From positions 1-47,981 of the forward strand of contig JAUZOA010000035.1 in assembly GCA_030706685.1 (NCBI GenBank): DNA of 47,981 bases, written 5' to 3'. A model generated the notes under the pieces. That model was not told where the DNA came from and searched no databases. It saw nothing but the letters and a program-made list of their open reading frames with translations. This stretch comes from Bacteroidota bacterium. GTDB taxonomy: Bacteria; Bacteroidota; Bacteroidia; Chitinophagales; Chitinophagaceae. The number at the start of each line of letters is the position of its first letter. The stretch's first letter is position 1. The position numbers and the translations under genes are program-made. Below, one piece after another: positions 16,021-24,121 of this stretch.

Positions 16021-16227
16021 TTATTTAAAGATGACCAAAATTGGCAACAGCATCCGTACAGTTTGTTTTATACGCGCTGCCTTGGTTTCGGGTTTCTTGG
16101 AGCTGTCTATCCATCCGAAACACAAAGCTTCTTCGATGGTTTCGTGATAGGGTATCCTGCCCCGGCCGCATATTTTTTTGTAATAAGCCAGTTTCGCCAG
16201 GATTTCCTCGTCCCGGGATGGGTCATT
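16021..16227 (-). pseudogene. Fragment of a YdeI/OmpD-associated family protein
   Basis: On the minus strand from 16227 the frame reads NDPSRDEEILAKLAYYKKI, then RIPYHETIEEALCFGWIDS, and continues open to a TAA at 16021-16023. The block 'Y.E..EEALCFGWIDS' is the hallmark of the YdeI/OmpD-associated family (about 190 residues). The preceding N-terminal half, a start codon, and the following PRK-rich C-terminal half are absent. A stop (TAA) lies immediately before the fragment in frame. It is a decayed internal piece, about 68 codons, in the gap upstream of the tRNA promoter. Confidence 0.6.
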
Positions 16228-16267
16228 TTATAATCAGGCGAAAGCAATAATGAGGTTACATAATAAA

Positions 16268-16296
16268 CCAAAAACCCCGTCTTGATTCAGACAGGG
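16268..16296 (-). terminator. Intrinsic terminator of the shorter T9SS-tail gene
   Basis: Minus strand CCCTGTCT..AGACGGGG stem with a 6-nt loop, followed by TTTTTGGTTT. It lies 34 bases after the stop codon of the gene at 16330. Confidence 0.75.
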
Positions 16297-16329
16297 CTTA
16301 GTGAAAGCGGGAAATGGTGACCTAGTATC

Positions 16330-16986
16330 TTATTGTTTAATGATTTTTTGATTAAAGGGATTGCCATTGCTGTTTTCCAGGTACAGCAGATAAGTTCCTG
16401 CCGGGAGATTGGCGACACTGATGGTGTTATTGCCTTGTTCAAGCTTTATGGCTATCATCTTTCTTCCGGAGAGATCAAAAACACTCCCGGTCGTATACTG
16501 GTTGATGCCTTTACTGTTGTTGGAAATATTAACTACGTTGCTGGCAGGGTTTGGCCAAACAGAGATATCCTGTTTTTCCTCCGCGACCAGGAGGTTTTTT
16601 ACCGGTGAAAAACCAATCTTTTTCAAATCTATATCGGTATATTTTAACCGATAGTAATGTCTGCCGGAAGTAGCATTTGAAAGTTTGAAAGAATATTCCA
16701 CGAGGGATTCAGGGCTGTTCTGGCTTGGAATAAATGCTACATCTTCCCAGTCTGCGCCGTTCAGGCTATGCTGGATAACAAAACTCTTATTATTATATTC
16801 GGTTACCACCCAGGTCATTTCTATAGTAGTAGCACTGACTTTGATATCAAAACTGTTGAAGAATACTGTCTGAACTTCAAAAGGGCTCGCTGTCTTCCCA
16901 TAAGTGAATGTTGTCATCGTCATAAGCAACACAACTGCCGCTACTTTTGAAATTTTCATCTTGAATTGGCCAATATCCAGTTTCAT
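16330..16986 (-). CDS. Secreted protein consisting of a C-terminal module plus T9SS type A sorting domain (218 aa)
   Basis: A signal peptide (to about TFTYG, residue 30) is followed by a beta-sandwich module at about 40-130 (FVIQHSLNGADWEDVAFIPSQ, YSFKLSNATSGRHYYRLKYTD). The type A sorting domain is at about 145-218 (ISVWPNPASNVVNISNNS, VFDLSGRKM, LPAGTYLLYLENSNG, QKIIKQ end). By family, the protein crosses the outer membrane through the type IX secretion system and is attached to the surface or released. Apart from the module shared with the next upstream gene it has no cargo domain. The start at 16986 is kept because its MKL...K n-region aligns with that paralogue; an ATG nine codons inside is the alternative. 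Confidence 0.88.
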   Translation of the reverse strand: MKLDIGQFKMKISKVAAVVLLMTMTTFTYGKTASPFEVQTVFFNSFDIKVSATTIEMTWVVTEYNNKSFVIQHSLNGADWEDVAFIPSQNSPESLVEYSFKLSNATSGRHYYRLKYTDIDLKKIGFSPVKNLLVAEEKQDISVWPNPASNVVNISNNSKGINQYTTGSVFDLSGRKMIAIKLEQGNNTISVANLPAGTYLLYLENSNGNPFNQKIIKQ

Positions 16987-17117
16987 GTTTAAATGGTTGA
17001 TGTTTTAAAAAAGCTGGTTTCCTTTTGGATGATCTGGATTGACCTTTGCCAGGTCCGGTTGGCTTTTAAGGCTTTGGATATTCAAAAATGATTGAAGGAA
17101 ATAGGGTCAGCAGTATT

Positions 17118-18533
17118 TTACTGCTTAATGATTTTTTGATTATAAGCCGTCCCGTTATTACTTTCCACGCGAACGATATAAGCTCCGACAGGCAGTTTGT
17201 TTATACTGATTGTATTACTGCCTGTGAGTAATTTCTGTTCAATAAGCATTTTGCCCGACAGGTCGAATATTTGTGCTTTTGCCAGGTTATCGTTACTGCT
17301 ATTGCCTACGATCCGGATATGATCTGTAGCCGGGTTTGGAAAAACGGTAATATTTTGCTGATCATTTTTAAGGGTGATAGTCCTTACTTCTGAAAAACTG
17401 CTTCTATCATCAAGGTCTACCTGCTTAATACGATAGTATTGTTTGCCGTTCAGGTTATTGATATGTGAATAGGAATAGCTCTGTACCGATTCAGAATTAT
17501 TTTTTGCAGGAATAAAAGCCAGGTCTTCCCAATCGGTTCCGTTCATACTGTGCTGTACATAAAAACCTTTATCCTGGTATTCTATTACATCCCAGTTCAG
17601 CGTTACATTGTTATTATTTTGTACAGAGACATCAAAACTTTCCCAGGTCACGGGAAGGATGGACGTAGGGAATGAACAAGAGGTAAGGTCATTGCCTACA
17701 TCGCTTTTGTCAAAAATGCCGATAAAGGTGAGCGCATTTATAGTCGTCATTACATATAACCTGTTATCATTCTTTGTTGACATATACATTTGCCCGCTGG
17801 TACCGAACGCTATACCGGCGAAACTATTTCCTGTCGGGGTGGTGGCAGTCGGATTAATTATCCTGATAACATTCAACTGCGCTACCGGTGTAGTGGGCAG
17901 GGGGGCAGGGATCTTATAGAGGCCATAATTAGCGCTGCTGGAAGTAAGTAACCAAATATTACCAAGCCCATCAATCGCCATGTCGCCGGCGCTTTGAGTT
18001 TTGATAAGAGTTGATATATTATTTCCACCCTGGTCAACGATCTTTGAAGTAATAAGTGTCCAGGTATTGGTAGCGATATTATAATAACTCAGGGTACCCT
18101 GGATATCAGTTGTATAGTAGCCCGTCCCATTAAAGTTTATGCAACCGGTGTGGATATCATCTGTAGCGGTACTATTGGCAAGGGTTGTCACGACATTTAA
18201 TGTAGGGTCAAATGAAACGAACTCCTGGGGTGCTGAAGTTGTATTCCTCTTGAAATAGTAGAACTTGCCGTTAAAGGTATTATATCCAATACCATTAGCG
18301 CTCGCAGGCGTTTGGCCGGGGTAGGTACTGTTCTTTACTATAGTGCCTGTTTTGGCATTTGCGGTTTTGATCGGGTAGATTTCACCATTGCCATCTAATC
18401 CATAGATAGTACTGGTGGGGCTTGTACAAACCAGTGATACCTGGCCGAAACTCGTTGTCGCACTAAACATAAGCAGCGCCGCTGCCAGGGTTGTAAGCGT
18501 CTTTTTTTCAAATAGGGTAGAGATCAGTTTCAT
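17118..18533 (-). CDS. Secreted beta-propeller-like protein with T9SS type A sorting domain (471 aa)
   Basis: A signal peptide (MKLISTLFEKKTLTTLAAALLMFSATTSFGQ) is followed by repeated short beta-units at about 32-295 (IYGLDGNGEIYPI, GIGYNTFNGKFYYF, GCINFNGTGYYTTD, AIDGLGNIWLL, GIAFGTSGQMYMS). These resemble the DUF6923-type repeat region seen in secreted proteins. From about 300 comes the same module as the neighbouring 218-aa protein (GFYVQHSMNGTDWEDLAFIPAK), then the sorting domain (ITVFPNPATDHIRI, FDLSGKML, LPVGAYIVRVES, QKIIKQ). The two genes are paralogous tandem neighbours separated by about 130 bases. Function is unknown; a surface or matrix protein is likely. Confidence 0.88.
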   Translation of the reverse strand: MKLISTLFEKKTLTTLAAALLMFSATTSFGQVSLVCTSPTSTIYGLDGNGEIYPIKTANAKTGTIVKNSTYPGQTPASANGIGYNTFNGKFYYFKRNTTSAPQEFVSFDPTLNVVTTLANSTATDDIHTGCINFNGTGYYTTDIQGTLSYYNIATNTWTLITSKIVDQGGNNISTLIKTQSAGDMAIDGLGNIWLLTSSSANYGLYKIPAPLPTTPVAQLNVIRIINPTATTPTGNSFAGIAFGTSGQMYMSTKNDNRLYVMTTINALTFIGIFDKSDVGNDLTSCSFPTSILPVTWESFDVSVQNNNNVTLNWDVIEYQDKGFYVQHSMNGTDWEDLAFIPAKNNSESVQSYSYSHINNLNGKQYYRIKQVDLDDRSSFSEVRTITLKNDQQNITVFPNPATDHIRIVGNSSNDNLAKAQIFDLSGKMLIEQKLLTGSNTISINKLPVGAYIVRVESNNGTAYNQKIIKQ

Positions 18534-18782
18534 CTTTAGGGTTTTAAGATTAAGTCAACTGATTTTTCTACGGATAGATTGGATAAGGAAAATAACGCTG
18601 TTCTTTAGTGTCCGAAATTTCTTCTATTGCGCTCTGGTGATCTTCTTCTTGTTGATTTAACCCGGGAATGATGAAGTGAAGTTTCTGCTGGTACTTTTAC
18701 TGAGGCGAAGACTGTTATTCATCATAAGGTTCGGATCAAATACGATGTAAATTTAACAGTAAGAATCGCATATTTGCAATAG

Positions 18783-18790
18783 CAAAACTA
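18783..18790 (-). promoter_or_regulatory. Candidate -7 element for the T9SS gene at 18533
   Basis: The minus strand reads TAGTTTTG, matching TAnnTTTG. It would give a leader of roughly 240 nt before the 471-aa gene. The -33 box is not evident, so this is a moderate call. Confidence 0.35.
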
Positions 18791-19318
18791 CGAATGCAAT
18801 GAGGGAAGATGGTAAAGCAATGAATAATCATTTGAAGCACAGGTAAATGATGGCAATAAAAAATTTCATATGTTCCTTGTGGAACGATACTTTTTTTAAA
18901 TGATAATGTATTGCGTGCCGGTAGTTGAATGATTTTTTGCATTTGCCCTGTTTTTAGTTTTGCGAAAGGCACAAGTAGTTTTACCATAGTTTATTTGAAG
19001 CTCCTGGCCTTCATTTCAACTTTGTTTTGTCGCCGGTTTAATCTGTAGCATTGTTGAATCTTAAAAGAACCTGGCAGGATAAATGGGAGATTGTTTGCCG
19101 GTAAGATATTAAGATGGAAAGTGATAGTTTTCGATTTACCCTTTTCTTATTGGTTTACTGTCTTCCTGGAAAACACCTCTTTTTAGTCAGCCAATACATT
19201 TTGAGGGTGTGAATGCCGCTTACATTCTTATTACCGGCATTTTGGGATGATCGAAAAGTGATAAGACATATATAAATGCCGGAGAGGCGGGAAGAGGAGA
19301 AAAAGGATATATCTCAGC

Positions 19319-19410
19319 TTGAAATAAGGCCACAGAGAGCCACAGAGTTAAAGAGAGCCACAGAGAAAACTATCCTATATACTCCGTGGTTCTCTGTGGC
19401 CTTATTTCAA
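19319..19410. repeat. 29-bp inverted repeat with 34-bp spacer
   Basis: The left arm (19319-19347), starting TTGAAATAAGGCCACAGAG, and the right arm (19382-19410) are reverse complements with 2 mismatches in 29. The spacer carries a further partial copy of the GAGAGCCACAGAG unit. CCACAGAG-type repeats are common dispersed intergenic elements in Bacteroidota as far as I recall. Confidence 0.8.
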
Positions 19411-19539
19411 ACGAAACACTGCCCCAGGAAGCCAAGTTTTGATGTACAAGCCGTTTTTTCCTATCGTCTTCCCGACTTCCCGGTAAACTGAAACACTAAG
19501 CGGGTAATAAAATAAATTTTCTCATTCAAAATATCTCTT

Positions 19540-19547
19540 TACTTTTG
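19540..19547 (+). promoter_or_regulatory. -7 promoter element of the his operon
   Basis: TACTTTTG matches TAnnTTTG and lies 16 bases before the leader-peptide ATG. Transcription would start near 19553, leaving a leader of about 145 nt before hisG. Confidence 0.6.
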
Positions 19548-19563
19548 CACCGTTATAGCAATT

Positions 19564-19632
19564 ATGATTCAATACACTCATACTCATCATCATCATCTTA
19601 CCCATGCGGTAGGCTGTGATGGTATTATGTAG
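19564..19632 (+). CDS. hisL: Histidine operon leader peptide (22 aa)
   Basis: The frame ATG..TAG encodes MIQYTHTHHHHLTHAVG then CDGIM. Six of 22 residues are His, including four consecutive CAT codons at 19585-19596. It sits between a matching promoter element and a strong intrinsic terminator, directly upstream of hisG. This is the arrangement of a ribosome-stalling attenuator: when charged tRNA-His is scarce, the ribosome stalls in the His run and the downstream terminator does not form. Identity as a leader is inferred from composition and position and is very convincing. Confidence 0.9.
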   Translation: MIQYTHTHHHHLTHAVGCDGIM

Positions 19633-19664
19633 TTTGTCAAATACATTAACCTTTAAGGCTTACC
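19608..19664 (+). promoter_or_regulatory. Probable anti-terminator pairing of the his attenuator
   Basis: GGTAGGCT at 19608-19615, inside the end of the leader frame, can pair with GGCTTACC at 19657-19664 (8 pairs, two of them G-U). That second segment is also the 5' arm of the terminator, so the two structures exclude each other. A ribosome that reaches the leader stop codon at 19630 would cover or disturb the first segment. No folding program was run. Confidence 0.55.
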
Positions 19665-19690
19665 GGATCCGGTAAGCCTTTTTATTTTAA
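19655..19690 (+). terminator. his attenuator terminator
   Basis: A perfect 26-nt palindrome starting AAGGCTTACCGGA (19655-19680) followed by TTTTATTTTA, 9 bases before the hisG ATG at 19699. It is placed where a leader-controlled transcription stop is needed. Confidence 0.92.
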
Positions 19691-19698
19691 AGCCAATT

Positions 19699-20550
19699 AT
19701 GAAACTGAAGATCGCCATACAAAAATCGGGAAGACTATACGATGACTCACTCCGGCTGCTAAAAGAGTGCGGCATTAGTATTTCCAACGGGGCCAATAAG
19801 CTCAAAGCGGAAGCAGCTAATTTCCCCCTCGAAGTCTATTTTCTTCGTGATGACGATATCCCGCAATATGTAGAAGACGGTGTAGCGGATACCGGAATTG
19901 CCGGCGAGAATGTAGTGTATGAAAAACGAAAGCAGGTGGAAGTAATGGAAAAGCTCGGTTTTGGTAAATGCCGGTTAAGCATTGGTGTCGGAAAAAATGA
20001 AAACTTCAGCCGGCAATGGCTGAACGGGAAAAAGATCGCCACCAGTTACCCTGTTTTACTACAACAGTATCTTGACCAGCAAAAGATCAGCGCAGAGATC
20101 CACGAGATAAGCGGGAGTGTGGAAATTGCCCCGGGAATCGGTTTGGCGGACGCTATTTGTGACCTGGTCAGCAGCGGGTCTACTTTATTGACCAATGGTT
20201 TGAAAGAAACAGAGACGATCTTATCCTCGCAGGCTGTACTGATCAGTAATAAAAGCCTGGAGAAAGAAAAACAAAATCTCTTAAAGAAACTGTTGTTCCG
20301 GATCAGGGCAGTTCAAAAAGCAAGGAGCAACAAATACATTTTGCTGAACGCGCCGAACGGGAAACTTCCTGACATAATAAAACTATTGCCGGGTATGAAA
20401 AGCCCGACTGTTTTACCTCTCGCGGAAAAAGACTGGAGCAGTGTACACAGTGTATTGCAGGAAGATGATTTCTGGGATATCATCGAACAATTGAAAGAGG
20501 CGGGAGCACAGGGAATATTGGTTGTTCCTATTGAAAAAATGATCGTATAA
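19699..20550 (+). CDS. hisG: ATP phosphoribosyltransferase, long form
   Basis: A 283-aa enzyme for the first step of histidine synthesis: ATP plus PRPP gives phosphoribosyl-ATP. The start MKLKIAIQKSGRLYDDSLRLLKECG matches HisG. The periplasmic-binding-like catalytic lobes include DDDIPQYVEDGVADTGIAGENVV and ISGSVEIAPGIGLADAICDLVSSGSTL, the PRPP-binding loop. The length and the C-terminal part after about 210 (YILLNAPNGKLPDIIKLLPGMKSPTVLPL...GILVVPIEKMI) indicate the long HisG with the ACT-like regulatory domain, normally inhibited by histidine, so no HisZ is needed. It is first in the operon and follows the attenuator by 9 bases. Confidence 0.97.
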   Translation: MKLKIAIQKSGRLYDDSLRLLKECGISISNGANKLKAEAANFPLEVYFLRDDDIPQYVEDGVADTGIAGENVVYEKRKQVEVMEKLGFGKCRLSIGVGKNENFSRQWLNGKKIATSYPVLLQQYLDQQKISAEIHEISGSVEIAPGIGLADAICDLVSSGSTLLTNGLKETETILSSQAVLISNKSLEKEKQNLLKKLLFRIRAVQKARSNKYILLNAPNGKLPDIIKLLPGMKSPTVLPLAEKDWSSVHSVLQEDDFWDIIEQLKEAGAQGILVVPIEKMIV

Positions 20551-20556
20551 AAAATT

Positions 20557-21873
20557 ATGAAAGTCTATATTAAGCCGGATAAGAAAGATTGGGGTGCCAT
20601 TATCGCAAGACCGGTGATGGACACAATGGCATTGCAGGATAAAGTGAGATCTGTGCTGCAGGATGTAAAGGCCAACGGTGACCAGGCAGTCAGAAAATAT
20701 ACTTTACAGTTTGATGGCGTTTCAACCGAACAGTTAGCGGTCAGCGACAACGAAATAAATGAGGCTTCACAGTCATTATCTCCATCATTAAAAAGGGCTA
20801 TTGAAACAGCTGCCGGGAATATCCGGCTATTTCATGAAAAACAAGTACAGCGCCCGGAAATCATTGAAACGATGCCGGGGGTGAAATGCTGGCGCAGGTC
20901 TGTCGGTATTGAAAAAACAGGTTTATATATTCCCGGGGGTACAGCCCCTCTCTTTTCTACTGTTCTTATGCTTGGAATCCCGGCGAAGATTGCAGGCTGC
21001 AAAGAAATAATTTTGTGTACTCCGCCATCCCTCTTCTCCGCAAGGAGAAGGGCCGGGGATGAGGCGGCTATTCACCCAGCCATCCTATTCGCCGCGCAAT
21101 TAACAGGCGTGACAAAAATCTTTAAAGTGGGCGGTGTGCAGGCTATAGGGGCGATGGCTTATGGAACAGAAACCATTCCTTCCGTTTATAAGATATTCGG
21201 TCCCGGCAATCAATACGTGAATTGTGCAAAACAATTGGTGCAATTGGATGGAGTAGCTATTGATATGCCTGCCGGCCCCAGCGAAATATGTGTGCTCGCG
21301 GATGAAACCTGTAACCCGGCATTTGTTGCCGCTGATCTTTTATCGCAGGCAGAACACGGCGCCGACAGCCAGGTTCTTTTGATTTGCAGCGCGAAGCAGA
21401 TCATTGATGAAGTAGAAAAAGAAATGAACATCCAATTGCCCGGTTTGCCACGCCGGGAGATTGCGCGGCAGGTACTGGATCAAAGCAATGCTGTTGTTCT
21501 TTCCCATATTGGTGAAGCGGTTGATCTGGTCAATGAATATGCGCCTGAGCATTTGATTCTTGCCTGCAGGGAAATTGAAACGATTGCCAATAAAATAGTC
21601 AATGCGGGTTCGGTTTTCCTGGGGAATTATTCCCCGGAGAGTGCAGGTGATTATGCCAGCGGTACTAATCACACTTTGCCAACGAATGGTTTTGCCCGCT
21701 GCTATAGTGGTGTCAGCGTGGATAGCTTTGTTAAAAAGATCACTTACCAGCAGATCACAAAAGAAGGATTACTGCAGGTAGGCGGGACCGTGGAGCAAAT
21801 GGCGGCGGCGGAAGGATTGGACGCGCACCGGAATTCGATAAGTATCAGGATAAATGCTGACAGGCAAAAATAA
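20557..21873 (+). CDS. hisD: Histidinol dehydrogenase (with in-frame palindromic insertion)
   Basis: A 438-aa zinc and NAD enzyme that oxidises histidinol to histidine, the last two steps. Visible motifs: GLYIPGGTAPLFSTVLMLGIPAKIAG (about 122-148), KVGGVQAIGAMAYGTETIP, FGPGNQYV, DMPAGPSEICVLAD, DLLSQAEHG with the zinc-binding Gln and His, and YAPEHLIL, with GNYSPESAGDYASGTNHTLPT near the end. Residues 158-169 (SLFSARRRAGDE) sit where relatives I recall have a loop of about 5 residues between CTPP and IHPAIL. The DNA there is a 36-bp palindromic element. The gene starts 6 bases after hisG. The insertion is in a surface loop and keeps the frame, so the enzyme is probably active. Confidence 0.97.
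   Translation: MKVYIKPDKKDWGAIIARPVMDTMALQDKVRSVLQDVKANGDQAVRKYTLQFDGVSTEQLAVSDNEINEASQSLSPSLKRAIETAAGNIRLFHEKQVQRPEIIETMPGVKCWRRSVGIEKTGLYIPGGTAPLFSTVLMLGIPAKIAGCKEIILCTPPSLFSARRRAGDEAAIHPAILFAAQLTGVTKIFKVGGVQAIGAMAYGTETIPSVYKIFGPGNQYVNCAKQLVQLDGVAIDMPAGPSEICVLADETCNPAFVAADLLSQAEHGADSQVLLICSAKQIIDEVEKEMNIQLPGLPRREIARQVLDQSNAVVLSHIGEAVDLVNEYAPEHLILACREIETIANKIVNAGSVFLGNYSPESAGDYASGTNHTLPTNGFARCYSGVSVDSFVKKITYQQITKEGLLQVGGTVEQMAAAEGLDAHRNSISIRINADRQK
21029..21064. repeat. 36-bp palindromic element inside hisD
   Basis: The element reads CCCTCTTCTCC-GCAA-GGAGAAGGG followed by CCGGGGATGAGG. Its arms form a hairpin with one bulge, and its 36 bases equal 12 codons. This sequence type (CTC..GGAGAAGGGCCGGGG.TGAGG) resembles dispersed intergenic palindromes of Bacteroidota as I recall them. 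Confidence 0.7.
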
Positions 21874-21879
21874 ACTGTT

Positions 21880-22935
21880 ATGAATTTTGATTTAAATAAA
21901 CTGGTGCGTGAAAATATCCGCGGGCTTACTCCCTATTCATCCGCAAGGGATGATTTCAGGGGGGAGGCAAAGATATTTTTAGACGCAAATGAAAACAGTC
22001 TTGGATCGCCATTGTTAAAATGGTATAATCGTTATCCAGATCCTCATCAATCGGATCTTAAAAAAGCCATTGCTAAAATAAAAGGGGTTGATGCCGGGCA
22101 AATCTTTTTGGGAAACGGCAGCGATGAATGTATTGACCTCTTGTACCGCTGTTTTTGTGAACCGAAGAAAGACAATGTGGTCATTTGCCCGCCTACTTAC
22201 GGAATGTACAGGGTCAACGGTAATATTAATGATGTGGAAGTAAGGGAAGCGCCCTTGCTCGACAATTTTCAATTAGATATCAACCAGGTTGAACAGCTGA
22301 TTGATGAGCATACAAAGATCATCTGGATCTGTTCGCCGAATAATCCTACCGGCAATTCGATGAACAGGGAGGATATTGAAACGATTCTCAATAATTTCAA
22401 CGGGTTACTGGTGATTGATGAAGCGTATATTAATTTTTCAAGGCACAAATCTTTTTTGCAGGAATTATCCGAGTATCCCAATCTCGTTATCCTGCAAACA
22501 TTCAGTAAAGCATGGGGACTTGCCGGGTTGCGCCTTGGCGTGGCTTTCGGGTCAAAGGAAATTATCGAATTGCTCGATAAAATCAAGCCACCGTATAATA
22601 TCAACCAGGTTACCCAGGACCTGGTCACGGAGGCATTGGGTGAGCTGGACCAGGTGAATGAACTGATAAAGGAATTGGTAGGCATGAGAGACGCGCTGGC
22701 AAGAGTACTGGAGCACATACCCGGTGTTCAGAAAGTGTATCCTTCGGATGCAAACTTTTTATTGGTCAAAATAAAAGACGCCCGGAACGTATATGATTAC
22801 TTATTGGCTAAAAAAATAGTGGTGCGCGACAGGAGCAATGTGCAGTTGTGTGAGAATTGCCTTCGGATCACTATCGGCACCGAAAATGAAATAACGTTGT
22901 TAGTAAAAGCACTCAAAGACTATGCAAAAAAATAA
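21880..22935 (+). CDS. hisC: Histidinol-phosphate aminotransferase
   Basis: A 351-aa fold-type I PLP enzyme. It shows [12 protein letters not shown] near the N-terminus, [23 protein letters not shown] (about 151-159), VIDEAYINF (Asp179 pairs with the PLP nitrogen), and the Schiff-base lysine K210 in [15 protein letters not shown]. The C-terminal RVY-type substrate region ends [10 protein letters not shown]. It transfers an amino group from glutamate to imidazoleacetol phosphate. It starts 6 bases after hisD; its stop is 1 base before the preferred hisB start. Confidence 0.97.
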   Translation: MNFDLNKLVRENIRGLTPYSSARDDFRGEAKIFLDANENSLGSPLLKWYNRYPDPHQSDLKKAIAKIKGVDAGQIFLGNGSDECIDLLYRCFCEPKKDNVVICPPTYGMYRVNGNINDVEVREAPLLDNFQLDINQVEQLIDEHTKIIWICSPNNPTGNSMNREDIETILNNFNGLLVIDEAYINFSRHKSFLQELSEYPNLVILQTFSKAWGLAGLRLGVAFGSKEIIELLDKIKPPYNINQVTQDLVTEALGELDQVNELIKELVGMRDALARVLEHIPGVQKVYPSDANFLLVKIKDARNVYDYLLAKKIVVRDRSNVQLCENCLRITIGTENEITLLVKALKDYAKK

Positions 22936-22936
22936 A

Positions 22937-24121
22937 ATGAGCGACCAGGATATTAGTTCTTCGCCGGGTGGGCGAGCCAGTGGTAAAAGAATTTTATTTA
23001 TTGACCGGGATGGGACACTGGTAAAAGAAGCGCCGCCAACCTACCAGGTTGATTCCTGGGACAAACTGGAATTTTATCCCGAAGCTTTTTTTTATATGAG
23101 AAAGATCGCCGAAGAGTTTGGTTACCTGCTTGTGATGGTAACTAACCAGGACGGTCTCGGTACAATTGGTTTCCCGGAAGAAAATTTCTGGCCTATTCAC
23201 AGGCATATCATTAAGAGTTTTGAGAATGAGGGAGTGAGTTTTCATGCCACCTATATTGACAGAAGTTTTCCGGAAGATAATTCACCCGGCCGCAAACCCG
23301 GCATTGGTATGTTAACGGAATATCTTAATGAAGATCTGTATGATATTGCCAATTCATTTGTTATCGGTGATCGCATTACCGATGTCCAGTTGGCAAAGAA
23401 CCTTGGCTGCAAAGCCATCTGGCTGAATAATAACCCGGATCTTGGCGCAGGAGAGATAAAAGACGATAGCAAAGCGCTGGAAGAAATAATAGCGATACAA
23501 ACGCATAGCTGGGAAAAAATCTATGCATTCCTGAAATCAGGTTTAAGACGGGTAGTTCATGAGCGTACTACAAACGAAACAAAAATTAACATAGAGCTGA
23601 ATGTGGATGGGAGTGGCAAAACGGCCATTGTGACGGGTCTGGGTTTTTTTGATCATATGCTGGAACAGATCGCCAGGCATGGTAAAATCGATCTTTCTAT
23701 TTCAGCAAAGGGCGATCTGCACATTGACGAACATCATACCATTGAGGACACGGGAATCGCGCTGGGCGAAGCTTTTGCCAAAGCGCTGGCCGATAAGCGG
23801 GGCATGGAGCGATATGGGTTTGCTTTACCTATGGATGAAGCCGAAGCAAAAGTGCTGATAGATTTTGGAGGCCGCAACTGGATTGTTTGGAATGCGGAAT
23901 TTAAGAGAGAAAAGATAGGAGAAATGCCGACAGAGATGTTCTTTCATTTCTTTAAATCATTCAGCGATGCGGCGAGGTGCAACCTCCATATTGAATGCAG
24001 GGGAGAAAATGAACATCATAAGATTGAAGCGATCTTTAAAGCTTTCGCCAAAGCTATTCGTATGGCTGTCAAAAGAGATCCGTTTGATAATTATTTGCCG
24101 AGCACAAAAGGTATTTTATAA
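22937..24121 (+). CDS. hisB: Bifunctional histidinol-phosphatase / imidazoleglycerol-phosphate dehydratase
   Basis: About 394 residues. The N-terminal HAD phosphatase domain shows [12 protein letters not shown] (nucleophile Asp and following Asp), VTNQDGLGT and [16 protein letters not shown]. The C-terminal dehydratase domain starts near 200: [45 protein letters not shown] and [15 protein letters not shown], with the paired HH metal motifs. The zinc-binding cysteines of the E. coli phosphatase loop are absent here ([14 protein letters not shown]), as I recall for Bacteroidota homologues. The ATG at 22937 follows the hisC stop by 1 base. An upstream ATG at 22922 overlaps hisC by 14 bases and is an alternative. 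Confidence 0.96.
   Translation: MSDQDISSSPGGRASGKRILFIDRDGTLVKEAPPTYQVDSWDKLEFYPEAFFYMRKIAEEFGYLLVMVTNQDGLGTIGFPEENFWPIHRHIIKSFENEGVSFHATYIDRSFPEDNSPGRKPGIGMLTEYLNEDLYDIANSFVIGDRITDVQLAKNLGCKAIWLNNNPDLGAGEIKDDSKALEEIIAIQTHSWEKIYAFLKSGLRRVVHERTTNETKINIELNVDGSGKTAIVTGLGFFDHMLEQIARHGKIDLSISAKGDLHIDEHHTIEDTGIALGEAFAKALADKRGMERYGFALPMDEAEAKVLIDFGGRNWIVWNAEFKREKIGEMPTEMFFHFFKSFSDAARCNLHIECRGENEHHKIEAIFKAFAKAIRMAVKRDPFDNYLPSTKGIL

Larger units (their letters stand above)
18534..19539. other. Long intergenic region between the T9SS genes and the his operon
   Basis: About 1 kb with no gene I can support. It holds a probable minus-strand promoter (18783-18790) and a large inverted repeat (19319-19410), listed separately. 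A minus-strand frame at 18736-18987 overlaps the promoter and is rejected. Confidence 0.5.

Noticed and set aside
18736-18987. 83-aa minus-strand frame starting MVKLLVPFAKLKTGQ
   Set aside because: No recognised motif and an odd Cys/His/Phe-rich second half, which overlaps a TAnnTTTG promoter candidate; probably not coding.
19276-19491. 71-aa plus-strand frame
   Set aside because: It spans the 29-bp inverted repeat; the peptide is a translation of repeat units.
19579-19605. CAT repeats as a microsatellite
   Set aside because: The CAT codons are in frame within a leader peptide ahead of a terminator and his genes; attenuation explains them better.
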